Assembly (NCBI GenBank): GCA_004562915.1
Contig: SFQZ01000005.1
Coordinates: 76,820 to 140,819, forward strand
Origin: a bacterium
Lineage (GTDB): Bacteria; Bacillota_A; Clostridia; Lachnospirales; Lachnospiraceae
Direction: 5' to 3'
Length of the DNA stretch: 64,000 nucleotides
Shown: one piece after another, positions 14,633-24,369 of the stretch
How positions within the stretch are numbered: position 1 is the first letter of the stretch
Layout of the letters: the number at the start of each line of letters is the position of its first letter
Made by a program: the position numbers and the translations under genes
The notes under the pieces: generated by a model
The model's input: only the letters and a program-made list of their open reading frames with translations
What the model was told of the DNA's origin: nothing
The model's database searches: none

Positions 14633-17600
14633 TCATTTTTGCACATCCACCGGCAGCGCTTTTCCCGCTCCAAATGAATACAGATAAGCCTCTTTCACCG
14701 TTTTTTTCCATACTCTTTCCAGTGCCCGCGCATAATACCAGAGCTGTTTTTGATATTTTTTCACCAGCTCCTGTTCCTGTCCTTTTTCCACATAATCTGT
14801 CTTATAATCCACCAATATCAGACCGTCCGTCTCCTCAAAGAAAGCATCGATAATACCCTGCACCAGTATCTGTGCTTCCGTTCCCCATTCACTATTTTGC
14901 TCTTGTGCCGGAATACTCATGACAAACTGCTGCTCCCGCCACAGTTTTTTTTCTTCCTCTGCTTTTCTCATTCTTTTTCCCAGATTTGAGGAAACAAACC
15001 AGAAAATTTGTTGTTCTCTCACGGAATCAGCTGTTTCCTGATCAATCTTTCCCTCTCTGAGCATTTCCTGTATCTGTTCCTGAATTTCTGTCATATTATC
15101 CGTTTTTTCGTAAGCAATACATTCCAGAACACGATGATATGCCGTACCCCGTGCCGCACCTTTAAGCTCCGTTTTTTCCTGCCGCATAAATTCCGGAACC
15201 AACGGAATACTCTCCTTCTGAACGATCAGATACTGCGCCTCTTCCTGTTCTGCATCAAGCAGATTCATTGCCTGTTTTTTCAGTTCCGATACACTGATCT
15301 TCGCCGGAATTTCCTGAAGATACCCATAGGGATATCGATAAGAAAACTTATTTTCCAGCTCTTCTCTCACTGTTTTTTGATAGATCTGATTTTTATCCCA
15401 GTTTTTATATTCTTCATAACGCTTATTTCGGGAAATCCGGCGTTTCAATTCCTCTCCGGTCAGCAGTGCCGCACGGAATGTCCGGATAGCAAAAGGAATC
15501 TCCGGCTGAAAACATAGATGATCCATACGACATCGTTCACCGATCCGTTCATAAAGTATCCCAAAAGACGGGTGGCGGGAAAGTGCCGGAAGAATCCATC
15601 CCCAGTAATCCTGAGCACTTTCTATCGTTCCATAGGAAAGCTGCCGGGTCATACGTCCTGTCAGGGGATGCAGCTTTTCCAGTTTTTTATCAAGCTTTTC
15701 TATGGTTCCTGTCAAAATCAGCTTTTCTTTTGCTCTTGTGAGCGCCACATACAACACTCGCAATTCCTCGCCAAGACTTTCCAGACGAATCTGCTTTTGT
15801 ATCACCTGACGCATCCGTGTAGCTGTTTTCAGACGAAGCTTTGGATCGACACCATTCATACCGATTCCCAGATCCGGATGAATCACCAGAGATGCGTTGG
15901 CATCCATCATATTAAACCTTTTCCCCATACCGGCCACAAAAACAATCGGAAATTCCAGTCCTTTACTTTTATGGATACTCATAATCCGCACAGTGTTTTC
16001 ATTTTCTCCGATCGTGCTGACCTCTCCAAAATCCACTTCATACTTCTGCAGCTGCTCCATGTATCGGATAAAGTTAAAAAGTCCCCGATAACTGGTCTCT
16101 TCATACTCCATCGCTTTTTCTGTCAACATCTGGAGATTTGCTTTTCTCTGCTCTCCTCCAGGCATAGCCGCTGCATACACATCATATCCGGTCAGTTTCA
16201 AAATCAGCTGTATCAACTGGTGGATCGGTGTATAAGGAACTCTTTCCCGGATTTTTCCATAAACATCAAAAAATCTGCTTAATTTTTCCCGGATTACAGG
16301 ATTTTCCCCATTTGCGAGATATTTCCACGCGCATGCATAGATTTTATCATCTGGAAATTCTGCCTTTATCTCGGCCAGCTCCTGTGATGTACACCCTGCC
16401 ATCGGTGATACCAAAACACCGGTAAAAGGGATTTCCTGCATAGGATTGTCACAAATATGAAGATAATTCAACACCGTCACCACTTCCAGTGCATTAAAAT
16501 AACCCGTTTTTGATGTTGTATACGCAGGAATTCCCATATCCATCAGAACCTGTACAAAAATTTCTGCCCATCCCGAAATGGTCCGCAGCAATATCACACA
16601 ATCCTGATATCTGGCTGTACGATATTCACCGGTTTCTTTATCAAGTACCTGACGGTGTCCGACAATCTCCTGAATCCTTTTCCCAATCATGCGGGCTTCC
16701 AGCTCTTGCGCTGTCCTGTCTGAGGTATCATCTGATAATTCTTCCGTATCTGTCTCAGCGATCAGGAGCTCCGTACTTCGAAACTCTTTCTCATTTTCTT
16801 CCTCCTGACTGGGAAAAACAGCACCCGGATACAATGCTGCCGCTTCATCGTATTCTACATCTCCCAACTCTTTTCCCATAATCTGTTCAAAGATGTAGTT
16901 CACTCCCGCCAGTACTTCTTCTCTGCTGCGAAAATTCTTATGCAGATCAATCCTCTGACATTCACTTTCTTCCAGAGAATAGGTATCATATTTTTCCATA
17001 AATAATTCAGGACGTGCCAGACGAAATCTGTAAATGCTTTGCTTCACATCCCCAACCATAAAGATATTATGCTTTCCCTGACGCAGCCGTGATACACTTT
17101 GAAGCAACGTTTCCTGAACCAAATTGCTGTCCTGATACTCATCAATCAAAATTTCTTCAAATCGATGAGAAAATTCCTCTGCCGCTTCCGTATATACCAG
17201 TTCTTCCCCCTGTTTTTTTACAAGAATATCCAGTGCAAAATGCTCCATATCTGTGAAGTCTACGATATTTCGCTTCCTCTTCTTTTCTGAGAACCTATCG
17301 ATAAATTCTTCTGTCAGACGGATCAACTCCTCTACAGGTCCTCGGCACAGTTTCATTTCCTCCATGATACTCTCCGAGTCTCCATAGAAATATTTTTCTT
17401 TCAGCTCTTTGAGGATTTCTTTCATCCGATCCCTGTTCTCTTTTACCTGTTCTCTTTTCCTGTCCGATACTGTCTCATCTTTTTTTCTGGAAAGGGAAGT
17501 AAACTTCATATTCTGAAGTAGTAGTGCACATTGGTCAAAATTCTGAAGGCTGCATACATTCTTCAGATCCTCCACCAGCATTTCATCTGATCGCACAGCA

Positions 17601-18346
17601 TCTTCATACATATAAGGCCCGTCATCTTCCTGCAACAGCCGAAGATTCAGGTCAATCATCTCTCCTGCCTGAGAAACGGCCCGGTTTACCTCTTCCCACA
17701 TTTTTTTCATCCAGAAACTTTCCCGAAGCTCTTCAAAACTTTCAGCCAGATAAGGCTTTTTGCAGTTCTCCAGCCACTCCTTCGGCCAGGGATTGCTCAT
17801 AGAAAAATCGTAGAGCTTCAAGATCAAATCTCCAAGGTTGTCATCAATTTTTCCGGAAGCAAATACTTCCACGAATCTGTTAAATTCAGGGGTATCTTCC
17901 CTGTATTTATCTTCCAGCAGTTCTTTTGCCACGTCATATCGCAGTAGTTTCAGTTCTCCTTCATTTGCGGTTCGAAATCCCGGATCCAGATCGATGGTAT
18001 GGAAATAATTTCGGATCACATAAGAGCAAAAACCGTCAATGGTATTGATCTGCGCGTTATGAATCAGAGTCTGCTGTCTCTGAAGATGCTCATTGTCCGG
18101 CTCACTTTCCAGACACTTTTCTACAGCCGTCATCAGACGTTCCCGCATTTCCCCGGCTGCCGCTCTGGTAAATGTCACGATCAACAGACGGTCAATATCT
18201 ACCGGATTCTCTTTTCTCGTCATCATATGCAGAATCCGCTCTACCAGCACGGCTGTCTTTCCGGAACCTGCTGCCGCACTGACGAGAATATTTCGATCCT
18301 GAAGTTCAATGACCTTTTTCTGATCCTCTGTCCATGTTACTGCCAT
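14633..18346 (-). CDS. addA: ATP-dependent helicase/nuclease subunit A
   Basis: 1237 aa, normal for AddA. It is the helicase-nuclease subunit of the RecBCD-like AddAB complex that processes double-strand breaks and loads RecA. UvrD-like motifs: Walker A SAAAGSGKTAVLVERI (residues 18-33), ILIDEYQDSN (motif II, about 413), VGDVKQSIYRFR (motif III), LRVLYVALTRAKE (motif VI). The C-terminus carries the RecB-type nuclease with ILVDYKTD near residue 1180. Its start overlaps the addB end by 10 bases. Confidence 0.97.
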   Translation of the reverse strand: MAVTWTEDQKKVIELQDRNILVSAAAGSGKTAVLVERILHMMTRKENPVDIDRLLIVTFTRAAAGEMRERLMTAVEKCLESEPDNEHLQRQQTLIHNAQINTIDGFCSYVIRNYFHTIDLDPGFRTANEGELKLLRYDVAKELLEDKYREDTPEFNRFVEVFASGKIDDNLGDLILKLYDFSMSNPWPKEWLENCKKPYLAESFEELRESFWMKKMWEEVNRAVSQAGEMIDLNLRLLQEDDGPYMYEDAVRSDEMLVEDLKNVCSLQNFDQCALLLQNMKFTSLSRKKDETVSDRKREQVKENRDRMKEILKELKEKYFYGDSESIMEEMKLCRGPVEELIRLTEEFIDRFSEKKRKRNIVDFTDMEHFALDILVKKQGEELVYTEAAEEFSHRFEEILIDEYQDSNLVQETLLQSVSRLRQGKHNIFMVGDVKQSIYRFRLARPELFMEKYDTYSLEESECQRIDLHKNFRSREEVLAGVNYIFEQIMGKELGDVEYDEAAALYPGAVFPSQEEENEKEFRSTELLIAETDTEELSDDTSDRTAQELEARMIGKRIQEIVGHRQVLDKETGEYRTARYQDCVILLRTISGWAEIFVQVLMDMGIPAYTTSKTGYFNALEVVTVLNYLHICDNPMQEIPFTGVLVSPMAGCTSQELAEIKAEFPDDKIYACAWKYLANGENPVIREKLSRFFDVYGKIRERVPYTPIHQLIQLILKLTGYDVYAAAMPGGEQRKANLQMLTEKAMEYEETSYRGLFNFIRYMEQLQKYEVDFGEVSTIGENENTVRIMSIHKSKGLEFPIVFVAGMGKRFNMMDANASLVIHPDLGIGMNGVDPKLRLKTATRMRQVIQKQIRLESLGEELRVLYVALTRAKEKLILTGTIEKLDKKLEKLHPLTGRMTRQLSYGTIESAQDYWGWILPALSRHPSFGILYERIGERCRMDHLCFQPEIPFAIRTFRAALLTGEELKRRISRNKRYEEYKNWDKNQIYQKTVREELENKFSYRYPYGYLQEIPAKISVSELKKQAMNLLDAEQEEAQYLIVQKESIPLVPEFMRQEKTELKGAARGTAYHRVLECIAYEKTDNMTEIQEQIQEMLREGKIDQETADSVREQQIFWFVSSNLGKRMRKAEEEKKLWREQQFVMSIPAQEQNSEWGTEAQILVQGIIDAFFEETDGLILVDYKTDYVEKGQEQELVKKYQKQLWYYARALERVWKKTVKEAYLYSFGAGKALPVDVQK

Positions 18347-21300
18347 CTGTTATCCCTCTTTTCCTTCCACTTTACTTCTGTCTTCTCCGTCTGCCTTTCT
18401 TCATCGCTCATTCTTTGCCAGAGCACCTGATCCTGAAATACAGGAAGACTGCGGTATTCGTATCCGGGTATTTTCTCATCGAATCCACAGATACCCCGAT
18501 AACTGCAATAATCACATGCCGTTCGTTTTCTCAGACGATAAGGATTGACTGCTGTCTCACCCTCCAGAATCCTTCTCCCGATTTCTGTGATCTTACTGTT
18601 TACATACTCTGATAAGACCTGAAATTGTTCTTTCGTGGCAGTCTGAGAATATCTGGACAAGCTTCCGTCTTTATTGAGTGTTACCGGGATCGTGAGAGAT
18701 TTTTTCCCCGGCTTCAGACTTTCATCCATATCCAATATAATTTTCTTATCTTCCCGCACAAGTCCGTTCACTTTCAATTCCTGAAGAATTTTCTGTGCGA
18801 TGCTTTCTTCCTCTTCATCTGATGTTCCTTCACAGAGAGGATCTTTCACATGATAATAAAATACCCCAGCCGGCTCCACCTGTTTCTCCGGATGCTCCCT
18901 CTGCTCAATCTCCAATGCCGCGTTCAGATATACAATCAACTGCAGCTGCAGTCCATGATAAAGAGCGATCAGATCCATAGACGTATTGCCTGACTTATAA
19001 TCTATTACTTTCACATAGATCTTATCTTCTTCTTCATATCGATCTACACGATCAATCCTGCCTTTCAGACGCAGTTTTTCATCTTCTGACAGTTCAAAGT
19101 GAATTGCTTTCAGCTGATCTTCCATTGCAAAAGATATTTCAAACTGCTCCGGTTCATATTTTCCACATTTCAGCTGCTCCTGAAGCGCCCATACAGTCCG
19201 TCTGAGAATCCGTTTTACTCTCGTTATCATATAACGATTTCGGGCACTGCTCTCCAGAATCGTATTGCCGTAATCAAAAATGATTTCATCCACACTCTCG
19301 TCAATCAGTGCTTCTCTATGTTCATCCGTCAGATTCCGCCATGACATTCTGTGCCTTTTCAGATTTACAGAAAATCTCTCCAATGCCTGATGAATCACAT
19401 TGCCCATGTCCGACGCACGAAATTCATATTCCGGGCGTTCTTCGATCTCCAGTCCATACTGAAGGAAATGGGAAAAGGCACAGGCGGCAAATTGCTCCAG
19501 CTGAGTTGCACTGTTGTCAAGTACATTGCCATACAATGCTCTGGCTGCACTTTTTCCTATCTTATCCACAGGCTTCTGACGAAATGCATTGTCTATCCAC
19601 TTTTCACACTGTTCTTTCCACTCCGGCGAATTCAGATACCAGCACAAGAGTTCTTTCCATTCATCTGAAGGTTCCTCTTCACCGGATTGTTCCAGCCCCC
19701 GAAGAAGAAATTCCACTGCCTGTCCTGCCTGCTCTGCCTGTCGGATTCCATTTTCTTCGCTTTCCTGTATCTGCAGTTTGGGAAACAACTGACAGATCAT
19801 CGGGATGAGATACGCCGGTGACTGAGTCTTTCCCTGACTTCCTGATTTTGCATAGGAAAGGATAAGCCGACGACTGGGCTTTGTCAGATTCAGATACAGA
19901 TAAAACTTCTGTATATACATGGATTCCCGTGATGTCGGTGCCAGTTCAACATCCTGCATTTCCAGAAATTCTCTGTCTGCTTCCGACAAAAGTCCGCCCC
20001 TCCCCTGACGTTTCGGAATGACAGAATCATTCACCCCCGCAAAGAACAGGACTTTAATATCTTTCAGACGGGTTCGCTCCATATCTCCCACAAGCACCTG
20101 ATCTGCAGAGGGAGGAATAACCCCCACCTGTGCCTCCTGAAATCCTGCTTCCAGAAGCTGCTGATAATCAGCGAGCGATATTGTTTCCTCTCCCAGTACC
20201 TGTACCAGCTTATCCATCAGATTCATGATGATTCCGTAGATCTGGGAATATTCTTTGGCCAGAGCTTTTTCTCCCTGCCGTTCAAACACTTCTTCCTGCC
20301 GTGAAATTTTCTCCTGTATAACTCCTCTGACGACAAACTCATAAAGTATGCGTGTTCTCTGCTCAACGGTTAGATCCCTCTGTCGCATCTGTTCTACAAA
20401 GGTTTCTATTTCCTCCAGAAATTTTTCCCGAATGCAGTTTACCTCTTCCACACTACCGTCTTTCATTCCTCTGTAACGACGGACCCAATGTTCTTTCCAC
20501 TGTTTCCATCCGCGGATTCCCACAGCGATACAATAATTCTCAAGTACATCCGTCTCATATACGGACAGCCGGGATAATCCACATCGCAGATACCGAAATA
20601 CACTTTCATAAGTAAACTGCTCCGTCAGCATATTCAGAACCGCCCGCAGATATTCCACAAAAGGATTCATCAAAATAGAATGTTTTTCATCAATGAAACA
20701 CGGAATCTTGCATTCTTCCATGACTTGTCCCGCATAATTTCCATAGGTAGGCAAATCACCGGTAATCACTGCAAAATCTCCAAATTTGTAATTTTCTGTT
20801 CTCACCAGAAAACAAATTCTTCTGGCGATTTCCTCCATCTCTGTCCTTGGGTTGGAAGCAGCAAATATCTGGATTTCTTCCTGTTCTCTGCGATAAGAAG
20901 GACTTCCATAGCGAAACAGGTGACGCTCCATAAATTCCAGTGCAGGAGATTTTGAAAAACGACTGTACTTTCCCGGATGCACCCAGATATCCTCTTCCAC
21001 CTCAACTCTTTCTTCCACAGCCAGTCTGGTCAGATGATCCAACATCGCTCCGCTCATCCTGAAAAGATGCTGGGGACTTTTCAGTTTTTCTCTGGGCACC
21101 TTTTCATCCAGCGTGACCGTCACCCATACCTTTTCTGATAGTTTGAGGATTTTTCTCATAACCTTATTCTGGAGCGGTGTAAGTCCTGTAAATCCGTCCA
21201 GTATTACCTGGCAATTTTTCATCATACGGGATTCGCCGATTTTGTCACACAGAACATCCAGAATTTCTTCTCCGGTAATATACCGGTCCTTCAGATAATT

Positions 21301-21801
21301 TACAAATCCCTCATAAACAATCCGGATATCACTTAATTTGGATGCCAGAAACGTTCTTTCACGAGATTTTTTCTCTATACTATCCATCTGCTCCGGACGA
21401 ATATCATACTGTATCAATTCCGACACCAGTGACTTCATTTCACTGACAGTTCCGGTCTTTTTCAGACTTCCTGCCAGTACTCCCAGTTTTTTCTCCTCTT
21501 CCTGGATCACTCTCTGGATCACCAGTGTTTTCCCGGTTTCCTCCAAAACAGCCCTGTTTTCTCCACCTGTCTCCTGCAGCACACGGTATGCAAGACGCTG
21601 AAAGCTTAAAACGTCCACATTCATAATTCCATGATTTGGACTTAAAGATACCAGTTCCTTCTGCGTCTGCATGGTAAACTGCTCCGGCACAATAACAAGA
21701 TAATTCTTCTCCGGATGTTTCTCCGCTTCCTGTATAATATGCTGAAATAAAAAGTACGATTTTCCTGCTCCGGAATTTCCTAAGATAAATTGAAGTGACA
21801 T
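18337..21801 (-). CDS. addB: ATP-dependent nuclease subunit B
   Basis: 1154 aa. AddB binds ATP through GNSGAGKSYF at residues 8-17 and carries a second RecB-type nuclease (VKVIDYKSG near residue 945). The four Cys of the Fe-S cluster that staples the nuclease domain are visible: one near residue 772 (FAACAFSHF) and three in CDYCSYRGIC near residue 1100. AGAGGAG precedes the ATG. It forms one operon with addA, and possibly the DUF89-like remnant. Confidence 0.96.
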   Translation of the reverse strand: MSLQFILGNSGAGKSYFLFQHIIQEAEKHPEKNYLVIVPEQFTMQTQKELVSLSPNHGIMNVDVLSFQRLAYRVLQETGGENRAVLEETGKTLVIQRVIQEEEKKLGVLAGSLKKTGTVSEMKSLVSELIQYDIRPEQMDSIEKKSRERTFLASKLSDIRIVYEGFVNYLKDRYITGEEILDVLCDKIGESRMMKNCQVILDGFTGLTPLQNKVMRKILKLSEKVWVTVTLDEKVPREKLKSPQHLFRMSGAMLDHLTRLAVEERVEVEEDIWVHPGKYSRFSKSPALEFMERHLFRYGSPSYRREQEEIQIFAASNPRTEMEEIARRICFLVRTENYKFGDFAVITGDLPTYGNYAGQVMEECKIPCFIDEKHSILMNPFVEYLRAVLNMLTEQFTYESVFRYLRCGLSRLSVYETDVLENYCIAVGIRGWKQWKEHWVRRYRGMKDGSVEEVNCIREKFLEEIETFVEQMRQRDLTVEQRTRILYEFVVRGVIQEKISRQEEVFERQGEKALAKEYSQIYGIIMNLMDKLVQVLGEETISLADYQQLLEAGFQEAQVGVIPPSADQVLVGDMERTRLKDIKVLFFAGVNDSVIPKRQGRGGLLSEADREFLEMQDVELAPTSRESMYIQKFYLYLNLTKPSRRLILSYAKSGSQGKTQSPAYLIPMICQLFPKLQIQESEENGIRQAEQAGQAVEFLLRGLEQSGEEEPSDEWKELLCWYLNSPEWKEQCEKWIDNAFRQKPVDKIGKSAARALYGNVLDNSATQLEQFAACAFSHFLQYGLEIEERPEYEFRASDMGNVIHQALERFSVNLKRHRMSWRNLTDEHREALIDESVDEIIFDYGNTILESSARNRYMITRVKRILRRTVWALQEQLKCGKYEPEQFEISFAMEDQLKAIHFELSEDEKLRLKGRIDRVDRYEEEDKIYVKVIDYKSGNTSMDLIALYHGLQLQLIVYLNAALEIEQREHPEKQVEPAGVFYYHVKDPLCEGTSDEEEESIAQKILQELKVNGLVREDKKIILDMDESLKPGKKSLTIPVTLNKDGSLSRYSQTATKEQFQVLSEYVNSKITEIGRRILEGETAVNPYRLRKRTACDYCSYRGICGFDEKIPGYEYRSLPVFQDQVLWQRMSDEERQTEKTEVKWKEKRDNRWQ

Positions 21802-21846
21802 ATGGCTCCTCTCGCTTCTTTCAGTTCCACTTTCTCTGTTTCCTGA

Positions 21847-22821
21847 CTATTCGCAGGGAAATTTCATGCCCCAGCTTTCTCTGATCTGATCCATCATTCT
21901 CATCACTCTGAGGATTTCACTGTGAGGCATCTGTGGACACTCACATTTTCCATCCAAAATAGCCTGTTTGCATGCAAGAACTTCATATTCATATCCGTTG
22001 ATCTGCTCCGGTACCTGATACCGCTCTTTCACCTGACGATTTTCATCGTAAACACGGATTTCCTCACAATTATTAATATTCTGGATTTCAATATATCCTT
22101 TTTCTCCGTTGATCACGCCTTCCCGATCCGGCAATGCCAGCATGTTGCTGTGAAGAACTGCCATTTTCCCGTCATCAAACGTCAATGTAATGCTGTTCAT
22201 CCAGTCAATCCCCTTTGGTGACATGACGGCTGTGGACTGTACCTCTTTCACCTCTCCATGGAATACCATAAGTGCAAAATTGATCGGATATACCCCCAAA
22301 TCCAGAAGTGCTCCGCCTGCAAGTTCCGGATTCTGCAGACGCTCCACATGTTTCAGCGGATATCCCAGATTTGCTGTCAAAGATGTAACATCACCGATCA
22401 CACCGCTTTCTACAATGTCATCGATCATTTTTCTGCTTGGCATATATCTTGTCCAGATTGCCTCTGCAAGAAGAAGATTTTTTTCTTCCGACATGCGAAT
22501 CAGTTCTTCTGCCTGTACAGCATTTACTGTAAAGGCCTTTTCTACCAGCACATGCTTTCCATGCTCCAAACACATCTTCGCATACTGATAATGATGGGAA
22601 TGAGGTGTGGATACATAAACCAGTTCCACCTCCGGGTCCTCCAGCATTTCTTCATAAGAACCATATGCTTTCTCAAATCCCCATTCATCCGCAAATGCTT
22701 TTGCTCTCTCCAGATTCCTGGAAGCTACTGCATATGCCTCTACTCCCTGCTCTTTTAATCCCTGTATTGCTGTTGCCATACATCTGGCGATCCCGCCAGG
22801 ACCTAATATTGATACTTTCAT
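21847..22821 (-). CDS. Gfo/Idh/MocA family NAD(P)-dependent oxidoreductase
   Basis: 324 aa. N-terminal Rossmann fold with GPGGIARCMA (residues 7-16), then STPHSHHYQYA and EKAFTVNA, the last replacing the classical EKP motif (the catalytic-site Lys is kept). The C-terminal alpha/beta domain (about 125-320) binds a sugar or cyclitol. Members oxidise or reduce hydroxyls of sugars, inositols or related compounds. It lies between addB and a radical SAM gene, so the neighbours do not show a pathway. Confidence 0.9.
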   Translation of the reverse strand: MKVSILGPGGIARCMATAIQGLKEQGVEAYAVASRNLERAKAFADEWGFEKAYGSYEEMLEDPEVELVYVSTPHSHHYQYAKMCLEHGKHVLVEKAFTVNAVQAEELIRMSEEKNLLLAEAIWTRYMPSRKMIDDIVESGVIGDVTSLTANLGYPLKHVERLQNPELAGGALLDLGVYPINFALMVFHGEVKEVQSTAVMSPKGIDWMNSITLTFDDGKMAVLHSNMLALPDREGVINGEKGYIEIQNINNCEEIRVYDENRQVKERYQVPEQINGYEYEVLACKQAILDGKCECPQMPHSEILRVMRMMDQIRESWGMKFPCE

Positions 22822-22833
22822 AATTTACTCCTT

Positions 22834-23745
22834 TCAAGATAATCCTTCATAATCAAACAGCGGAATAAAACTTTCTTCCGCTGTTTCGCCTTCCTGAAAA
22901 TACCCCTGCTCAATTCCCAAAGAAAGGGCATAATCAAGGACTCTATCATATTCCCGTTTTGTTACCTTCCGATTTAAGGGAGGCATATCTGCCGTATGGG
23001 GCAGCGGTGTATACTGATTCATCACACTGATATAAATCTTGTTCTTATAGGTTTCATACAGATATTGCAGCACCGCTTTGGAATCCTCCGTATGACCGGG
23101 CAGAATCAGATGACGTACGATCACACCTTTTTGTATATATCCTGCCTCATCAAAAATACAGTTTCCTGCCTGACGTACCATTTCTTCCAGTGCGCGAGCC
23201 GCCACCTCAGGATAGTCTTTTGCACGAGAATATTTCTCACTCAATTCCGAATCCATATACTTAAAATCCGGCAGCCACACATCTACAATTCCTTCCAGCA
23301 TCCGCAGTGTCTCCACCTTTTCATATCCTCCGGTATTATATACCACTGGAATCTTCAGGCCATGACTTTTCGCATATTCCAGTGCCGGAATCACCGGAAG
23401 GACAAAATGAGATGCTGTGACAAGATTAATATTTGCTGCGCCTTTCTCCTGCAGCTCCAGAAATATATCACTGAGTCTTTCCACCGATATCTCTTTTCCG
23501 CAGGTTCCATCTGCAATCTGTCGGTTCTGACAGAACACACAACCCAGCGTACATCCGGAAAAGAACACTGCACCCGAGCCTTTTTCTCCCGAGATACAAG
23601 GTTCTTCCCACATGTGCAGCGCTGCTCTTGCTCCACGCACCGTGCTGTCCATTCGACAGTAACCTTTCTGTCCGCTGTCTCTGTCCACACGGCACATTCT
23701 GGGACAAAGCGTGCAGCTGTGATTTTCTTTCACCGATATCTTCAT
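22834..23745 (-). CDS. Radical SAM protein of the PflA-like group
   Basis: 303 aa. An N-terminal Cys cluster (CTLCPRMCRVDR, then GYCRM) precedes the radical SAM motif SGCTLGCVFCQN (CxxxCxxC) near residue 65. The closest known type is the PFL-activating-enzyme-like group that resembles AmmeMemoRadiSam proteins; the substrate is unknown. I chose ATG 23745, just past the stop of the LUD gene; a TTG at 23757 would overlap it. The tight spacing suggests both are translated from one message. Confidence 0.85.
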   Translation of the reverse strand: MKISVKENHSCTLCPRMCRVDRDSGQKGYCRMDSTVRGARAALHMWEEPCISGEKGSGAVFFSGCTLGCVFCQNRQIADGTCGKEISVERLSDIFLELQEKGAANINLVTASHFVLPVIPALEYAKSHGLKIPVVYNTGGYEKVETLRMLEGIVDVWLPDFKYMDSELSEKYSRAKDYPEVAARALEEMVRQAGNCIFDEAGYIQKGVIVRHLILPGHTEDSKAVLQYLYETYKNKIYISVMNQYTPLPHTADMPPLNRKVTKREYDRVLDYALSLGIEQGYFQEGETAEESFIPLFDYEGLS

Positions 23746-23746
23746 C

Positions 23747-24352
23747 TTAATAGCCAAGATTCTCGTGAATCAAGATAACTTCAAATTCCCCTGCACCCGG
23801 TTTCTCCCATAGCACAGACAGACCGCGGCAGATTCTTTCCGGGCTGTCACAGTCGTAGCAGCGATCTCCTTTGAGAGCACACGGCGTTTTCTTCCCCAAT
23901 CGTTTTGCATTTAACGGAGCAGCAATATTTCTTGCACGGGAAAGTGCGCTGTGAAAATTTTCCTCGATTTTATTTTCTCCGGCAACCAGATAGACTTTTT
24001 CATGCCCGTAAAAAATATCAGCAATTCGATTGCAAGTTCCATCAATATTGATGATTTCTCCGGTTTCTGCCAGTCCATTGACGGAAGAAAAATATATTTC
24101 TGCAGAACCTTCCTGCTTAATTACTTCCGAACCTGTCATCCCTTCCGGCACTCTCCAGTGCCAACTGACCTGATTGTGGACAGACAAGCGCTCATAAAGC
24201 CCCATCTGATCCAGTGTAACCGATCCTCCAAAACCGATACTTTTGTTATCCACCTGAGAATCAATATAATCAGCTGCCTCTTTTGCAGTATCAAAGCAGG
24301 ATACTTTAAATCCATGCTTCTCCAGGTTTTTCTTTACATTTTCAAAATCCAT
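23747..24352 (-). CDS. LUD-domain protein (LutC/YkgG-like)
   Basis: 201 aa, the stand-alone LUD (DUF162) domain: IGFGGSVTLDQMGLYERL and FSSVNGLAETGEIINIDGTCNR are typical. Related proteins are subunits of lactate utilisation complexes, but single LUD proteins are widespread in Clostridia without lactate genes nearby, as here. The C-terminus adds a Cys-rich tail (CALKGDRCYDCDSPERICRG), which could bind metal or an Fe-S cluster. ATG 24352 sits 8 bases after AAGGAG; a GTG at 24361 is too close to it. Confidence 0.82.
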   Translation of the reverse strand: MDFENVKKNLEKHGFKVSCFDTAKEAADYIDSQVDNKSIGFGGSVTLDQMGLYERLSVHNQVSWHWRVPEGMTGSEVIKQEGSAEIYFSSVNGLAETGEIINIDGTCNRIADIFYGHEKVYLVAGENKIEENFHSALSRARNIAAPLNAKRLGKKTPCALKGDRCYDCDSPERICRGLSVLWEKPGAGEFEVILIHENLGY

Positions 24353-24369
24353 TTTATTCACTCCTTTTC